Below, piece by piece: positions 11,659-25,057 of a stretch of 64,000 nucleotides of DNA. Each line of letters begins with the position of its first letter. The first letter of the stretch is position 1. Under the pieces are notes generated by a model. That model did not search any database, was not told the DNA's origin, and saw only the letters and a list, made by a program, of their open reading frames with translations. Source of the stretch: Hemileia vastatrix (taxonomy: Eukaryota; Basidiomycota; Pucciniomycetes; Pucciniales; Zaghouaniaceae); the NCBI GenBank assembly GCA_030280995.1, contig JASXTE010000064.1, positions 1-64,000 on the forward strand. The letters are read 5' to 3'. Both the position numbers and the translations under genes were made by a program.

Positions 11659-12783
11659 TTGGTATTATTTACTGTTGAATTGAAAAAGGTATCAGATGAA
11701 AAGAAGAAAAAAGAGCAAGATAAGTTTGATAGAGTAACAAAGTTTCCAAGTAAGCAAAGATGAGGTGAACTGATGAACATGTATCGATTCTGCTGACTGA
11801 TGAGTTGGAAAGGGTAAGTTTTCCCGCAGACAATCTTACCAGGCAATGATGAAAGATGTGAAAGGAGTTACTAATGAATATGACAAAAATGTCACAAGAA
11901 TAAGACTTGTTGGAGTGACGAGTGTTTGTAATTTTGTGTGACGGCGAACAGGTTGAGCAGTAACAGCACAGTCAACTTGTCGTATGAACAGTTCTACGAT
12001 GGTATTTGATTTTCTCAGGGGTTACTTGTCAGCGATTGTCAGTCTATTTTATGCGTCACATTGTCATTCAATTTTTCTTATTATTCATTGTTCGATTGGG
12101 CGTTCAACTGATAAGCTCATCCCAATTGTCTTTAAACAATGTCATTTGTAGCTAACTTCATTTGACTGCAAGTAAAAGCAAGTCACGACACTTTCTCTCT
12201 ATTCATTATTCATTCGTCATCAGTATCTACATCAGACACATGATCCAACCTCTGTCGCCACAGTCACAACTTTCGCCACGTGCAGCCTCGATGACCCAAA
12301 GACACTGCTGAACCCTTTGTTTGTCCCATCAGTTCAGCATCGTCATGGCAATGAAAACAATCACAATAATCTTAATAATCAGTTTGCTTTTCTCACAGGC
12401 CTTTGACTTCCTTTCTGTCCTCCTTCAAAATGTGAGTCAAGGTGTAGGCGGAAAGAGACGATGACAATTTTTCCATCCAAATTCGAATGAAGCAATTCTA
12501 ATCTTTAACTGAAGTTCTGACCTTCATCTCTGTCGTCCAAATCGCTTCATTTGACTCGTGCTGATTAATATCACTGTGAATACTTTGTTATTTGATCACT
12601 TTTATTTTATTTTACTCAATTATATTTACTATCTGTGTTCATGTGATTATTTATCATAATTTGTCCTACTGTATGTTTGCGAAACAATCGACGTAGCAAA
12701 CTGACACGTGAATCACATTTCAATATCGCAATCAGACATTTTGTATCATTGATGGTGAGACTTGAATTTGATCAATTGGTTTG
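11659..12783. other. Intergenic, no recognised gene
   Basis: The stretch lies between the aquaporin start and the GPCR stop. It should hold the aquaporin promoter and the GPCR 3' UTR. A minus-strand AATAAA (TTTATT, 12601-12606) about 180 nt past the GPCR stop is a plausible poly(A) signal. Confidence 0.5.
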
Positions 12784-15700
12784 TTACAATTGGGTTTCTT
12801 GTGGCGAGTCATTGATATTGACAATTTGGCTTGTGTGGCTTTTAATACTTTTAGACAATTCGATTGAATTGATGACTGTTGCGATTGTAGGAGAAGAGTT
12901 CACTAATTTGGCTTTTGAAGGCGAATCAATGGTATCCATTACGATGGCTGATGTATTCTTTTCTACCAAAGATAATTCATTTTGATACTTTTTGTTCATG
13001 CAAATGGATACAAATTGTTCATCAGCGTCATCGTCGGCGTCATGTTCTTTCCTGGTGATTCGATTGTCACATGGTACAATATTGCTCATTTGGCAGGATT
13101 CCGCTTGGTCAATATTACATTTATCTTTTCCCAGACAACTGTTCGTACTTTCTTGATGGCAAATGTCACCATTTTCATCGTGGCAAATGATACTATTGTT
13201 AAACAACTTGGAAACATTTTCCTCGGGAGACATTTTAACAGGTGATTTGGCGGACTGACGTCTTTCCGTCAAATTCACGGTTATTGTTGATTGTGCGCGG
13301 CAACTTTTTCGACTAAATCTCTTGCCCAGAAAAACATCGACAAAAATATGAATAGAATGTATAAATGGATTCAACACAGAGTTTCCAACAGCAAATAGAT
13401 ACAACAGACCACGCACCCTGTCAGGTACGTAAGTTTTGACAAATTCATGATCACAAACATCCAACAACAACATGATAGAATATGGTGTCCAACCTATCAA
13501 AGTAATTTGGAAAAAAGAATGAGAATTAGGAAAAATCGATTGAATTGACTGTCTGTCAGCATAAAACTTAATGAATGCCCGATCAATGGCACTCATGAGT
13601 AATTCGATAATTCTCTAGTCCTCATTGAGTCCATCGACCGAATGACGCAATCTGAATACGGAAAAGTCACCTTCAGTTGGAGAAAATAACAAAAATGACT
13701 ACTTTTTGATTAGATGCGTAAGTTCGATAAAAAAAAAGTCGAGTTGTGAAACAGCTCTTGACCTTTCTCCATCACTCTGTGTCCCTATCGACTGGTGAAT
13801 TGAACAAAAATATTGTATCTCACTGAGCTTGGTTTTTGTCTCTGTCTCTGTCTCTGTCTCTGACAAACAAACAAACTTTGTCCACTCTTACAGACCAGAT
13901 CTTTTTGTGATGACAGATAATGCTATATGTGTTGATTGGATGGCGACTTTTGTACCGGATTGATTGACAATTCAATCGAAGTACATTCGTTTCGCACTTC
14001 GAATAAATATTGAGGACTTGTACCTTGAAAAAAATATGTTTGGAGTGAAAATAAAAAGCATCAATGTTTCGCCTTGACAAGTTGGTCAAGTGAAAATTCG
14101 AATGATACTTACATACACAAAATGTTACCACGATGGCAATGGACATTCTCAAAGTTCGCTTTCGAGCACGAGCCATAAGGACAGATCGTCGATCACTGTG
14201 AATAGACTGATTTATTCTGTAGCCGTTGGATTTGTTTTTCGTTTCACTTTCAGGTTTCGTCGGTTTACTTTTACATTGTGAAGAGCTTTTAGACTGTTTG
14301 GTTGTTGTTGCACCAAGAAACTTGAGATTTTTGACAAATTTGGGGTTTGATTGTGCAGCCAAGGATGATAAGGGTTCACTTTGCCGTCGTATGTTTCTCT
14401 TTTCAACAATCAAGAGTGGAATGGTTTTATTCTCCGTTTTATTTTGACCAGATGAAATGTTGTCACTGACAGGCCTCAGGGTATCGTGATGATGGAGATG
14501 ATTTTTCATTGTACCAGTTCCTTTGTTGACTGTCAAATGAGTTGAAAAACATGTCGATTGATTCAATTGAAGCTCTGGCTGACTTTTAGCTCTTCTTGAA
14601 GGGCTGATCAATCTTTCTCCTTCGCAATTGGAGCATTGAACACTTAGACTATTTCTCGAATGAGTCGTATCAAAATAATTACAGTGAGAGATGGCATTTG
14701 TAGCAATAGACTTACAAGGTTCCTTTGTCAAGTGGAACGAATCTTTTGATAAATCCACCAGGCAGGAAGAGTCATCATCAGAGGATTTTCTTCCATCGTG
14801 AGAAAATCCTTTCTTCATTCTGGATGAAAACGTGTTAGACTGTTCAGTCCTCTTGAGATCACAAGGTGGCAAAGTTGACGTCGCTGATATTACTTCTGTT
14901 TATTAAAGAAAGGCACAGGAAAACAAAACAAAGTCAATTGACATCAAAGTTCTAACTGAAATATGTCTCATGTGAGTTGGAATAAACCTGTTTTTCTTCC
15001 TTCTTGCCGAAAACTCAAGTGGTCTTCACTTTGTTTTCATCTTTTCATTGTGACTATGAATTTCGCAGTTTCTGCAGATCTACGAATTGCATTCTCTTAT
15101 CTTGTGCATATAGCTCGAGATGAAAGATTTGAAGACGAATGCAAAAGTTGACCCACTCAGAAGAAAATAGAGACAGATGCAGAAACAGAGAGGAAAATAG
15201 AACTGGCTTAACTAACAAATGAATATCAATGTAAGAAGAAAATAAGACTCACCTAAGTCTATTTGGCTTGTTGAAGCATTTGTCGAGTAGGCAGTTGGAT
15301 TTGACTTTTCGACACCGTTAAATTGGTGTTCGTTCGAATCTGATTTTTCTTTGAATGCGTTAGAACAGTAACAGTACACTCGTCCAATTAAATTAACACT
15401 TGACTTGCTTCGACTGGAAATCGTTGAACAAATGTTCTCATTGTCCGACGTCATTTCGTGTGCTGTTTTTATGGCAATTGTTTTGCTATTTCTAACAAAA
15501 CTTTTATTCTTTGTGACTTCATTGCCCTTTTTGGCTGCATCAGAAACAGCAATATTTCGTAGTATCGCCGTGTAGCACACCAGGATGAAAATTAAAGGAA
15601 TAAAATACATCATAAGGAGAGTCGCTGAGTTGTACAAGATTTCTTTCCAAGGAGCATCGAAGAACCCACGTGTCAGACATTGGTAAAATCCTCTCATGCG

Positions 15701-18650
15701 TGGATGTTCCTCCAAATGAAATATCATAGCCTTCATTAGTCATAAATTGATTGACCAACCATTCCAAGCATCCACGAGAATAAATGTGTCAAGGAAAAAA
15801 AGTAAACATTAGATTCATCATATCAAATGTCTTCACTGTATCATAGTTAATTGATAGCAAGGTTTGTGCTTCATTTGTGGTTGGAAATCCAAAATGAATT
15901 GCTTGATAATCACTGACCTAATTGGTCGAATTCTAGATATTAGCATAATTGCAATTTCAACAACAAAAATAACTTTCACGGCTGAGTGGCACGTAACCTC
16001 TTGATTTGTAAAACGATCGGCCCATCTTCATCAACATGCTATGTTCGGCTCTCCCTCATTGATTGGTCTGTTGTAGGATGCTATTTTAATGAGAGAAGAC
16101 AAATACAAGACAAATACCTCACAATCAATCACATGGAGGACATTCATTGGAAATTAATTGAATACGAAAAGTTTGCTGGTCCTAACGCGTTGTCTTGTGC
16201 GACCAAGTAAATGATGAGCTTTTTAATAACGTATCACTAGTCCAACTAACATAAAGGTAATAAAGTCAATCACCCATAAGCAAGAAAATTAACAAGTTGC
16301 AATTTACTCAGTTTCTTTTGTCTGACAAGAAAATTGTTTTCCTTGACAAATCACGTGACCTCGTGGATAATTGCGATCATCTGTGTAGCTTATTGATTGA
16401 GCCCTTTTGTTTGCCGTTAGTCAATTCTTTGCCTTATTTTCATCTGGATGCCTTGTTAAGGACACCAAGTTGGTTCTCTGCCAGTCGATAGCTGAATTCG
16501 CGTTCTCTCCAGACATGGAAAGGATAAAGAGACAATTTGTCCAATATGTCACCGAAGACTGTTCACTTTATATTTTTGTGTTTCTTTTATTCTGACTTGC
16601 TTTTACTCTTACTCTGTTGTCATCTGTTCTACGACCATCAAGTCAGGTCTGTCATCCACAAGCGGATCATTTTACACAGCACAACACATTTGCTCAATTG
16701 TCTGTCTCTTCCTGAGATGTGGTTCACCGGTTCACTGTGATGTTTTCTTACTGCCTGACCTTTAATGACTCATTGTCATCAAGCTAAACACGGGTGGGCA
16801 ATTTAAACTTATCGCTTAATCGAATTTGTTCCTTCACTTCAATGATATCTTTTGTCATTGGCAGTAGTTTAGAAACACCAAGTTACCAACAAAAATAATA
16901 ATAATATAACAAACATAATCATTTAAAAGTAACATACAACAAGTAAGTAAATGACGAGTAGTCGCCTTGAGTTAAAGTAATCTTATTACTTTGCTGTGTC
17001 AGCGTGCGAAAAGAACATCAAGCTTGGAAATGCCAAGTTGCAAAAAGAACATCAAGATTAATAAAGAGAAATTATATTATTTTCAATAGAGTCCAGCGGA
17101 AAATTCGATGGTGAGAACCGCAGTATCAAATGAAAAAAGAATTGAATCGACTTCCGGCTCAATCTTTCACATGGCTTCTTCTCAGTGGCAAGAACAAAAG
17201 AACTCCATGCCAAGTACTCGTTCTTCTGGCAGTACAAGCTAATAAGTCAAATTGAAATAACTCTCAAGTCATTCACAAAGCTTGACGAGACAGACTTAAG
17301 TGAGAGTTGAGTGAATCAGACGGTTAGTCATGTCGAATGACCTAAAGACATATTTTAAGAAAACAAACAGTTCTTTTGGTGGAAAAATATCAAAGTTTAG
17401 GCAAGTGTCTCATCAAGGGCAATGGTTAAATTGATGTGAGGGCGAAGAAAACTCTCATCATCAGCCACGAGGGTTGTTTCTCTTGCTTTTCTTTTTCACA
17501 GACAGACATTGGTTGTTGAGGCCACAAAAATAGATGGGTCGATGGTGAAGGAAGCGAAGGAGAAGTAAGAGACGAAAAAGAAAGAAGGAAATAGGATGAA
17601 AAAAAAGAAAAAAAAGAAAAAAAAGAAGACAAACACCATCAGAACAGTCGGAACCGTCAGAACATTTAGAACATTTAGAACAGTCGGAACAGTTAGAAGG
17701 CAGGATGTGAATGTGGGGGCAAAAAGTCTGTTGACGAGTGACACAGTCAGACAATTGGTTCGACAAAGTTAGAAAGAACAAAACTTTTGCACTAATGTTG
17801 CCCCAGAGGCACAATTTGTCTCTTTTCTATTGCTTCATGCCGAATTTTCGCTTAAAATCATTCAAATCAAAGGCGAAATTGGATCGAACTACCGAATAAT
17901 ACATTTTCAATCGTCAGCTTAGTCATTTGCACTTACATTCGGAAATGAAGAAATGATGGAAACAATGTATGCAGCAATGAGTAATTGCTTATTCCTTTCT
18001 TTGGACTTTAATATTGAAAGGGGAAACACAAAGGCGAAAAAGCGATCCAAAGTTATGCAAATGATCATATTGGATGTCAAATATAGACCAAATATTCTCA
18101 TAAATTGAACAACCCTACACCCAAGTTCACTGGTTTCCCACTTGACCGTTATTCGCCAAAATACTTCAGTTAAAATTGTGAAATTAATCACAATCATATC
18201 AGCTATTGCAAGTTGACGTATGTAAAAATTCATCTTGGATCGGTATCGAGTTCGAAGGATATTATAAAGGACAAACATATTGCCAAAGGAACCAATAAAA
18301 TAGAGCAAAATATATGTTATTATCAAATTCATACCATTTTGTCGAGAATCTGTCACGTATTTGTGGATCATTTCGTCATCATTGTCATCATTGTCATTGT
18401 TGTCATAACTCTTCATTGCAGCATGATGAGGAGTTGTCACATCTCTTTGAAGGATGGAAGATGATGTAAGTTGAACGGATGAATTTGTTTCTTGAATTAA
18501 GTCATAAATAAATTTTTTCACAGTTACAGGTTGAGCCAAAGAATAATTTAAGAAGTAAATAAGAGTGAAGATTAAAAGTACCACTGTCATCGCTATCTTG
18601 AGCTTAGAACAAACATTCGTTTGATCACAACGAAGTCTGTGGGATGTCAA
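12784..18650 (-). CDS. Neuropeptide GPCR, corazonin/AKH/GnRH-receptor superfamily, four exons, 894 aa
   Basis: Exons are 18650..17937, 15730..15253, 14895..14113 and 13493..12784, total 2685 nt. The reading frame stays open across all junctions. Class A hallmarks are seen. TM1 has GSFGN and TM2 has LAIAD. Cys178 precedes TM3, and DRF (202-204) sits in LDRFFAFVFPL. ECL2 has IFHLEEHP and YQC, typical of the corazonin/AKH/GnRH group. TM6 CWTPY is rebuilt across the last intron, and TM7 is NSVLNPFIH. A signal-peptide-like segment (residues about 18-39) precedes an Asn/Asp-rich N-terminus with NSS sequons. TM5 ends near 296 and TM6 starts near 644, so ICL3 is about 345 residues, far longer than usual. 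The C-tail is about 180 residues. Which ligand it binds (corazonin, AKH or ACP) cannot be decided from sequence alone. The start could instead be M21. Confidence 0.85.
13837..13862. repeat. (TCTCTG)4 tandem repeat in GPCR intron 3
   Basis: Just over four copies of a 6-bp unit lie within the last intron of the receptor gene. Confidence 0.88.
17641..17697. repeat. 9-bp minisatellite in GPCR intron 1
   Basis: Six to seven 9-bp units of the AGAACAGTC / GGAACAGTC / AGAACATTT type. The translated CSKCSDGSDCSD pattern on the minus strand comes from the repeat, not from a gene. A homopurine stretch (about 17570-17628) lies immediately to the left. Confidence 0.9.
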
Positions 18651-21600
18651 GTGTGTTTACCTAAGGGAATAATCATTCGATGTTGCACTGAAATCATTTG
18701 ACAATGAGACAAATTAAGTGTTTGAGCGAATCCATTGACTGGTATTCACAATGTTGCAATTACAACTGACAGACGGGCGTCAGTAAAAGATTCGTCGAGT
18801 AAGTTCGAGCATGCTCAAAGGTAACATAGAACGGACATGAGTCACGAAACATTTTAAACAAGTCACTTACATATATATAAGAATTATATTTGACTTCTCC
18901 GGTGTACCTTAAAAGATGAGATGACATGATCGACCATTCGTGTCAATTTACTCTTACTTCGGTAAAACAAATACACTTTTTGGAATGTTTTTATACTATT
19001 TTATTGTTTTATTGTCACAGTGACAGTGTGTGTAGGAATACAAATTGTCCAGGAGAAATACTCGTACATCAGCACATCACACATCACACATCTTAGAGGA
19101 GGAAAGTGGTAAGTGAACTTTTGAAACAATGTGTAACACGAATGCAAATGCAAATGATGATGCAAATGGCCGAATTGTAGGAAATGACCGTATGGACATT
19201 CCGATGAGAATGGACCTTGCAACTCGAGCCGATGACTCATGACTAAAATCTAATGTACTTGTTTAATGTACTTGTTCATTGTACTTGTTGAGAGAAAAGA
19301 CTGTTAGACGGTCGAGACAAAAGAAGTAAAAAGGACATGTCTTTCATGTCTTTCATGCCTCTTACTTCTCTCATGTCTGGTCATTTGTCCATCAACTTGT
19401 CCTCGCTGATGTAGCTAATTCGGCGATAAATGAGACGACAACACACATCTATTCTGACGTCTAATTTGATAGACATGGTAACTTGCAAGACCAAACAAGT
19501 TCCTCTTCATCATCAATAAAGTTCTGTATTTATATCTAAATGACACTCAGTAAACAGATAGGGCTGAATTAACATTCTCCCTCAAGGATATGTTGCCAGA
19601 GTGAGACCATGAAGACAAGACTTTCAATGTGATGTCATAAAAGTCGGTACAAATCACCAGCCTCTGAAAAATCATACGAAACCTGAAATTTGCACGTTCA
19701 TGTGAACACTATTATTTACCTGGCAACAAGGGTTGAAGTATAAAAAGTCAATTTTGCATGTATTTTGACAAATTATTCTAGTAACGGCGTCGATTTCAAT
19801 ACAATTTCGTCACATTGTCAATGAAAAGAGGTAAGAAGTCGTAAAAATGAAAAAAGTCTGCATCACCAGACGGTAATATTCGGTAATATTTTCATTGGAT
19901 CCATCGCATCCATTCAATGCATTCGTCATGATGATTCATTGTGAAATGTACAACTTGAAAGGTTACCATTGAACAGATCTTCAGTTGGAAACATCAATCA
20001 CCGACTTGACGCTTATGCCACAGAAATAACTCGTGAATTATCAGTGTTGTCGACCATGTCACTCTTCACGGTTACTTGATTCCAATTGGCACCATTACAC
20101 GTGGAACACAGTTGCTTGAATTTACAGTTGAATTCGTGTGAATTACATGTGAAAGAAAGAGCAGACTTGCTCATTATTGTGTTATTTTTGAGAAAATCTT
20201 AGTTTGCAGTTTACGCTTCGATTTAAAGCAAAGCATGAGCCAGTCTATCGCACACGTAAATAAAAAGTAAATAAAACGTAAATAAAACGTATACACAAAA
20301 AAGTCAAGCTCCGACGTTACTTTAATTAATCTAAACTTTTTGTTGTTACAGAGGATTAAGATTGAAAAACATCATCTTCTATTAGTAGTCAACTTGCTTT
20401 GTCGTATGTTTATCGTGCTTCCAATTATTTAAACGCCATGACAAACAAATTAACTAATTTAGGTTGCATCGTTAAATTATTTTGCCAGTATAATTTGGGA
20501 TAATTTACCCTGATACACTTGTTATTTTGGATGAGACACTTTGCCCGATTAATTTTTTTTACCATCCTTTTCATGGATTGATGTCAAAATCTCACATTTT
20601 TCATTTAATTGCACTGGATTTAGTGAAAGATCAAATTTAAAGTTAAATCTCATTCTCATTTACTCGAACGTCGAAGCTAATTATAAAATTTTCATTGAAC
20701 ATTCTCTCTGTCTGAACATTGAAAATTCATTTGAATGAAAGTGCAGTTGATGATTGTTTGTTTTTTATCTTGCTTCAACAACTGACCAGTTAATCAGTTA
20801 CTTTGCAAACAGATTGAAGAACAAACAAACAAAAAGAACGGACAGAACGGACAAAGAAAAATACAATTCTAGTTGTATCATTGAGCAAGAGTGAATGAAT
20901 TATTCAGAGATCCAGTATATTGAGCAATGGTTGAACCTGTGAGATGACTGAACAAATACATCTTGAAGAAACAACTCATTCGTTTATCCTACAATTTCAA
21001 CGAACATCCAATTTGATTTTAATGAGACTCGCAGGAAGGTGAAAAAGATCGATAAGAATGCTCACAAGTAAGTGGAAACATCTTGAAGAGGTTGAAATTC
21101 AAATTGGTCAAATCGTTAAATATGTCATACAATTGTGTCGAACATTGAATGCCAATGGTTCTAATGAATAATTCCAATCGATCACTCGGAAGAATCTTGT
21201 TATAGCTCAGCAGATTGAAATCAAACTCATGCTTCGAACTCTTTCATTTGAAATTCATCGGCAAATCGAGATAACAATGAAATCTCAGATTACTATTGAT
21301 CTGCTTTATGCAAATACTCAAATCAGGTCGTGATGAATTTGAACTTTTCAAGACTACAAACTGATATTATTTGACTAAGAAAATCAAATGTTCTATGTAA
21401 ATCGATGGCGAAGGATTTTGTCCGTAGTTAGATGACTATTTTTCATCGAAATCAAATTCATGATTGTTCTGGTCTAATTGGCCTGAGCGAGGATCCACAA
21501 CTTAATCGTGTATGGTTTAGATTTATCATTGGGACAACTAGTATGAAATTTTGTAAGAAAAGTGATAAAAAGCATACAAATGTTGAATTTCTTGCCAAAA

Positions 21601-23510
21601 AGAAAATTTATCCTGATGGTGAGTGAAAAGAAATATAATACAAAGTAACAAGTGAAAACTGAGAATGATCAATTGTCCTAGGCAATAGAATCGAAACAAA
21701 AGCTCATTGTCAAATACAATATTCAGAACATTTGAAGAAAAATTGAAATGTTTTGTGATGGCTCAATTTTAATCTCACTGGCAACCTATGCAGGAAATTT
21801 AGGTGATGTTTTTATCCTGAAAGACATTTCTATTGAGATGTCTCTCGAACTTTCATAATATGGTTTCTGGTGTCTTCTTTGGACAAGGTAGAATTACTTC
21901 AAAGATTGATCCTCGACCTGTCTCGAATGTCTTGTGCAACAAAAGAAAAAGAACATGCGACATGATTGAACATTGTTAAACTTGTCAAATGTTTGGATAA
22001 ATTTTCCACCAACATCCGCATGAGGTGCATCATTTTCCAAGGTCACTTTATCATGATCAGATTTAAAATTTTGACTGTTCTAGGCAAAGGAGGACGAATG
22101 TTTATTACACGGTAAATACAATTATGACAATTGAATGTTTGATACATAACGAGGCAAATGGTCAAGTTGTCCTTCTTTGCTGATGATTTTTGACTGTTTA
22201 GACCAAATTCAGCTCTTGAAATTTATTGGTTTTGAATTCAATTTTCCTTTGAATCCAAAAATTTATCTGATTTACTCACATTTTGTGTAACCAGTCACCA
22301 GCTGTCAAGCATTGCATGACAGTTGTCTCAGTCAATCAACTTGAGCTTTGGAGCAACAGACAGACTACAAGTGAGACCATCATGTTACATTTTTAGCTTT
22401 TGTGGTTTTCAAAAGACTCAAAAGACAAAAATTGATTATCAAGTTGCCCTAATCACGGCATATGGTCACTTCATCTCCTCTAGTCTTTGATTGATTTGTC
22501 TTGATACTAATTTGCACAGAAATTGATCTCAACTTCACGCGTAGACACAATTGTTCGTTTCAAGTAAGACTTGATCGTTTTTTGGGTGTGAAGTGTGAAA
22601 AATATTGATGATGGATCAAAGGATAGATTACCAATTATTCCTATGTCTTCAAGTGTCAACAATGACAAATAATCACTTGACAATCATTTTTCATCCTCCA
22701 TGTGCAAATAGAATTGTTGCATCGATCCAGAGAAGGACGACCGACCGTTCAATTAATCGAATAAACTTTTGTGTTGCCGATGAATAATTGTCATTGATCA
22801 TTATGAATCGACTTGATGATATTTATTTGCCTTGAATGTACAGTTGGATTGATTGCCAGCAAAATGGTTTACTCCTTCATCTGCCGACTGAAATGACCGA
22901 TTGATTTACTCTTCATCATCCAATCGATGGTTTGAACAATTTGACGTAAAATTGCAGATATCGATTGAATAAATGTTTCACTTGAGACTAATGACAAGAC
23001 TGACACTAAATTTGACAAATTTTACCAAATACCGGTCGAGTCGGAGCAGATTGTCCGGCTGATGAAGGAAAATCAAGTTTAGATTCAGGAAGAATCACAA
23101 AGTTCAGCTGCAGTCCCTTTGACCTAATTTGTTGCGTTGAGCATGAGCTGGTGTTGCCTGAGGACGAATCATGCCTGTTTGTAATGAAATTGAAAGTGAG
23201 AAGGATAAGCGAATCAGGTGAAACTTCATTTGCAACCTACAGTGATTAAGATTAATAAAAAGTTATACTCTCAACTCTTATTGACCTGGACACTCGTTTG
23301 GTCAGGATAAAATGAAAGTGTATGAACTCCACTGTATCATCATTATCATTACCATTCCGGGTCAGTTTGTAACTTGGTTAGTCAGTGAGTTGAAAGTTAA
23401 ACAACAGTCACTAGTCCCAGTTGAAGATGTCAACGTTGTCTTCATCATCTGTTTGAATTAACATAACTTTCTTTAATGTGTAAACAAAAATAACATTTTA
23501 CTCAAGCATC
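18651..23510. other. 4.9 kb intergenic region, no recognised gene
   Basis: No open frame matches a family I know. Short direct repeats are visible at 19075-19090 (CACATCACACAT), 19251-19290 (three copies of AATGTACTTGTT-like units) and 20254-20292 (GTAAATAAAA units). The left end should contain the promoter of the minus-strand GPCR and the right end that of the elongase. Fragments such as those at 21058-21333 (interrupted by a stop) and 21432-21626 are open but look like chance or old relics. Confidence 0.5.
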
Positions 23511-24461
23511 ATGACGACACTTGTTGACATCTACAATGATTTAATGTCAAGAGGTGATGAGCGACTTGCTCACCTTCCTTTGATGGGATCACCTTTTCCG
23601 GTGACAAGCATCATAATTGTTTATGTCTTGTTCGTCACTAAATACGGTCCTGCTTTAATGAAAGACCGGCCTGCATTCAAATTGGACTCTGTGCTTTTAA
23701 TCTACAACCTACTGATGGTCACTTTGTCCCTCAGACAATTCATCTACTCAGGTATTCATGGTTGGTTCGGCAAATACTCGTGGCGATGTCAACCTGTCGA
23801 TTATTCATACGGCGAAGATGCTATTGGAATGGCTCATTGTGCCTACCTTTATTACATCAGCAAAGTGATAGAACTACTTGACACTGTATTCTTTGTCCTA
23901 AGAAAAAAAAATCACCAAGTATCGGTTCTGCATGTGAGTCATCATGCTGGAATGGTCTTCCTTATGTACTGGGGAGTCAAGTACTATCCAGGTGGAAATG
24001 GTTCTTTCCAGGGATTCATCAACTCAGGTGTTCACACAATTATGTACACTTACTATCTGCTAGCAAGTTTGGGAGACTCGGTGAAAAAATTCCTCTGGTG
24101 GAAGAAGTACCTCACTCAGATCCAAATGGCGCAATTTATTTTAATTCTTGGACACACCTCTCAATTATATTATACTGATTGTGGATTTCCACGATGGGTT
24201 CTTTATCCATTTACAATTGTTATAACGTACTTTATATTAATGTTTGCCAATTTCTATGTTAAGTCGTACCGCAAGTCTTCTTCTCACAAAGTTAAATGTC
24301 AGCCAAGTGAAGAAGATGCCAGAGCTGATCTCTTATTGAGTCAACAATTATCACTCGCAGAAGAACTTATGAAGAATCAATCGCACCGTAGTATGATCAT
24401 TCGACGCTCAGATCACCAGCAGCACTCAATGCAAAATGATCCTTCGTCCAAAAAACTGTAA
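23511..24461 (+). CDS. Elongation of very long chain fatty acids protein (ELOVL family), intronless, 316 aa
   Basis: This is an ER-membrane 3-ketoacyl-CoA synthase, which condenses malonyl-CoA with acyl-CoA in the first step of fatty-acid elongation (family knowledge). Sequence evidence: LPLMGSPFP near residue 22, KDRPAF (51-56), KVIELLDTVFFVLRKK (118-133), the catalytic histidine box HVSHH (141-145), NSGVHTIMYTYY (171-182) and TQIQMAQF (202-209). Seven hydrophobic segments fit the family. The box has Ser where HVYHH or HVFHH is common. The tail after residue 255 is about 60 polar residues ending SKKL. There are no introns, unlike the remnant paralogue at 59.8-60.8 kb. It converges on a Ly6 gene, and its AATAAA sits only a few bases past that gene's stop. 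Confidence 0.95.
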   Translation: MTTLVDIYNDLMSRGDERLAHLPLMGSPFPVTSIIIVYVLFVTKYGPALMKDRPAFKLDSVLLIYNLLMVTLSLRQFIYSGIHGWFGKYSWRCQPVDYSYGEDAIGMAHCAYLYYISKVIELLDTVFFVLRKKNHQVSVLHVSHHAGMVFLMYWGVKYYPGGNGSFQGFINSGVHTIMYTYYLLASLGDSVKKFLWWKKYLTQIQMAQFILILGHTSQLYYTDCGFPRWVLYPFTIVITYFILMFANFYVKSYRKSSSHKVKCQPSEEDARADLLLSQQLSLAEELMKNQSHRSMIIRRSDHQQHSMQNDPSSKKL

Positions 24462-24631
24462 CTCGTGGCCGATCCATCCATCTTTATGAAGATCTTAGAT
24501 GACTTCGGAGATCACTTCGCAGATCACTCTGATCCTTCCATCAAACAGACTACCAAATTCATGTGCTAGTATATTTATATGATTGATCAACTTGTCAACT
24601 TCAATCATCGGTAATGATTGATAGAATAAGA

Positions 24632-25057
24632 TCAAAATGTCAAATAAAATAACTTGAAAAACATTATTGTGACCAATAGAAAAATTAAAATTATTTCAAA
24701 CGATAGTTTGGACTGGTTGATGGATGAATTGCACAGATCTTTAGTACACAAGGATAACCAGCCGTCGATATTGTCACCTGAATGTGCCAAACAAGTATTT
24801 CTGTTGTCATCATTGAGTCTTCCCCACCTGTACTTATAACAGTCGCGGATGAGAACTCGAACGCCCTTTCGAGTGACACCAGTGATCTTGGCGCAAACTT
24901 CGTTATCCATACAATTTTTCCTGGACGAATTGTACTTGGAAAAGTCGTAACAGTCTTGGTTAACTTCACTCGATCTGCATTTATAGCATGTAAGACACAA
25001 AACACCATCCATCATCGGGGAAACAAGTGTCAATGTCAGCAATAAAAGAAGTTTCAT
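24632..25057 (-). CDS. Ly6/uPAR three-finger protein (quiver/sleepless-like), 141 aa, intronless
   Basis: The protein has a signal peptide (residues 1 to about 21), then CYKC opening a Ly6 domain. CAKI and VLIRDCYKYRWGR follow in the middle, and the domain ends with LCTKDLCNSS. The CxxxxCN ending and the hydrophobic C-terminus (about 118-141) are those of a GPI-anchored Ly6 protein. In insects such proteins act in septate junctions or modulate channels and receptors (family knowledge); which role applies here is unknown. The blocks VLIRDCYK and IDGWLSLCTKDLCN match VVRDCYK and IDGYGHLCPQDMCN of the gene at 34863-35357, so the two look like paralogues. Confidence 0.88.
   Translation of the reverse strand: MKLLLLLTLTLVSPMMDGVLCLTCYKCRSSEVNQDCYDFSKYNSSRKNCMDNEVCAKITGVTRKGVRVLIRDCYKYRWGRLNDDNRNTCLAHSGDNIDGWLSLCTKDLCNSSINQSKLSFEIILIFLLVTIMFFKLFYLTF
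24643..24648 (+). terminator. Poly(A) signal for the elongase
   Basis: AATAAA about 180 nt past the elongase stop. It lies inside the 3' end of the convergent Ly6 gene, so the two 3' UTRs probably overlap. Confidence 0.6.

Noticed and set aside
12677..13245. Plus-strand frames opposite the GPCR C-tail
   Set aside because: Antisense shadows of the receptor's last exon.
17461..17814. Cys/Ser/Asp repeat protein on the minus strand
   Set aside because: The CSKCSDGSDCSD pattern is the translation of a 9-bp minisatellite inside a receptor intron.
21058..21626. Possible decayed gene (two open stretches broken by stops)
   Set aside because: Composition is mildly protein-like, but no ordered family motifs are found, unlike the elongase remnant.
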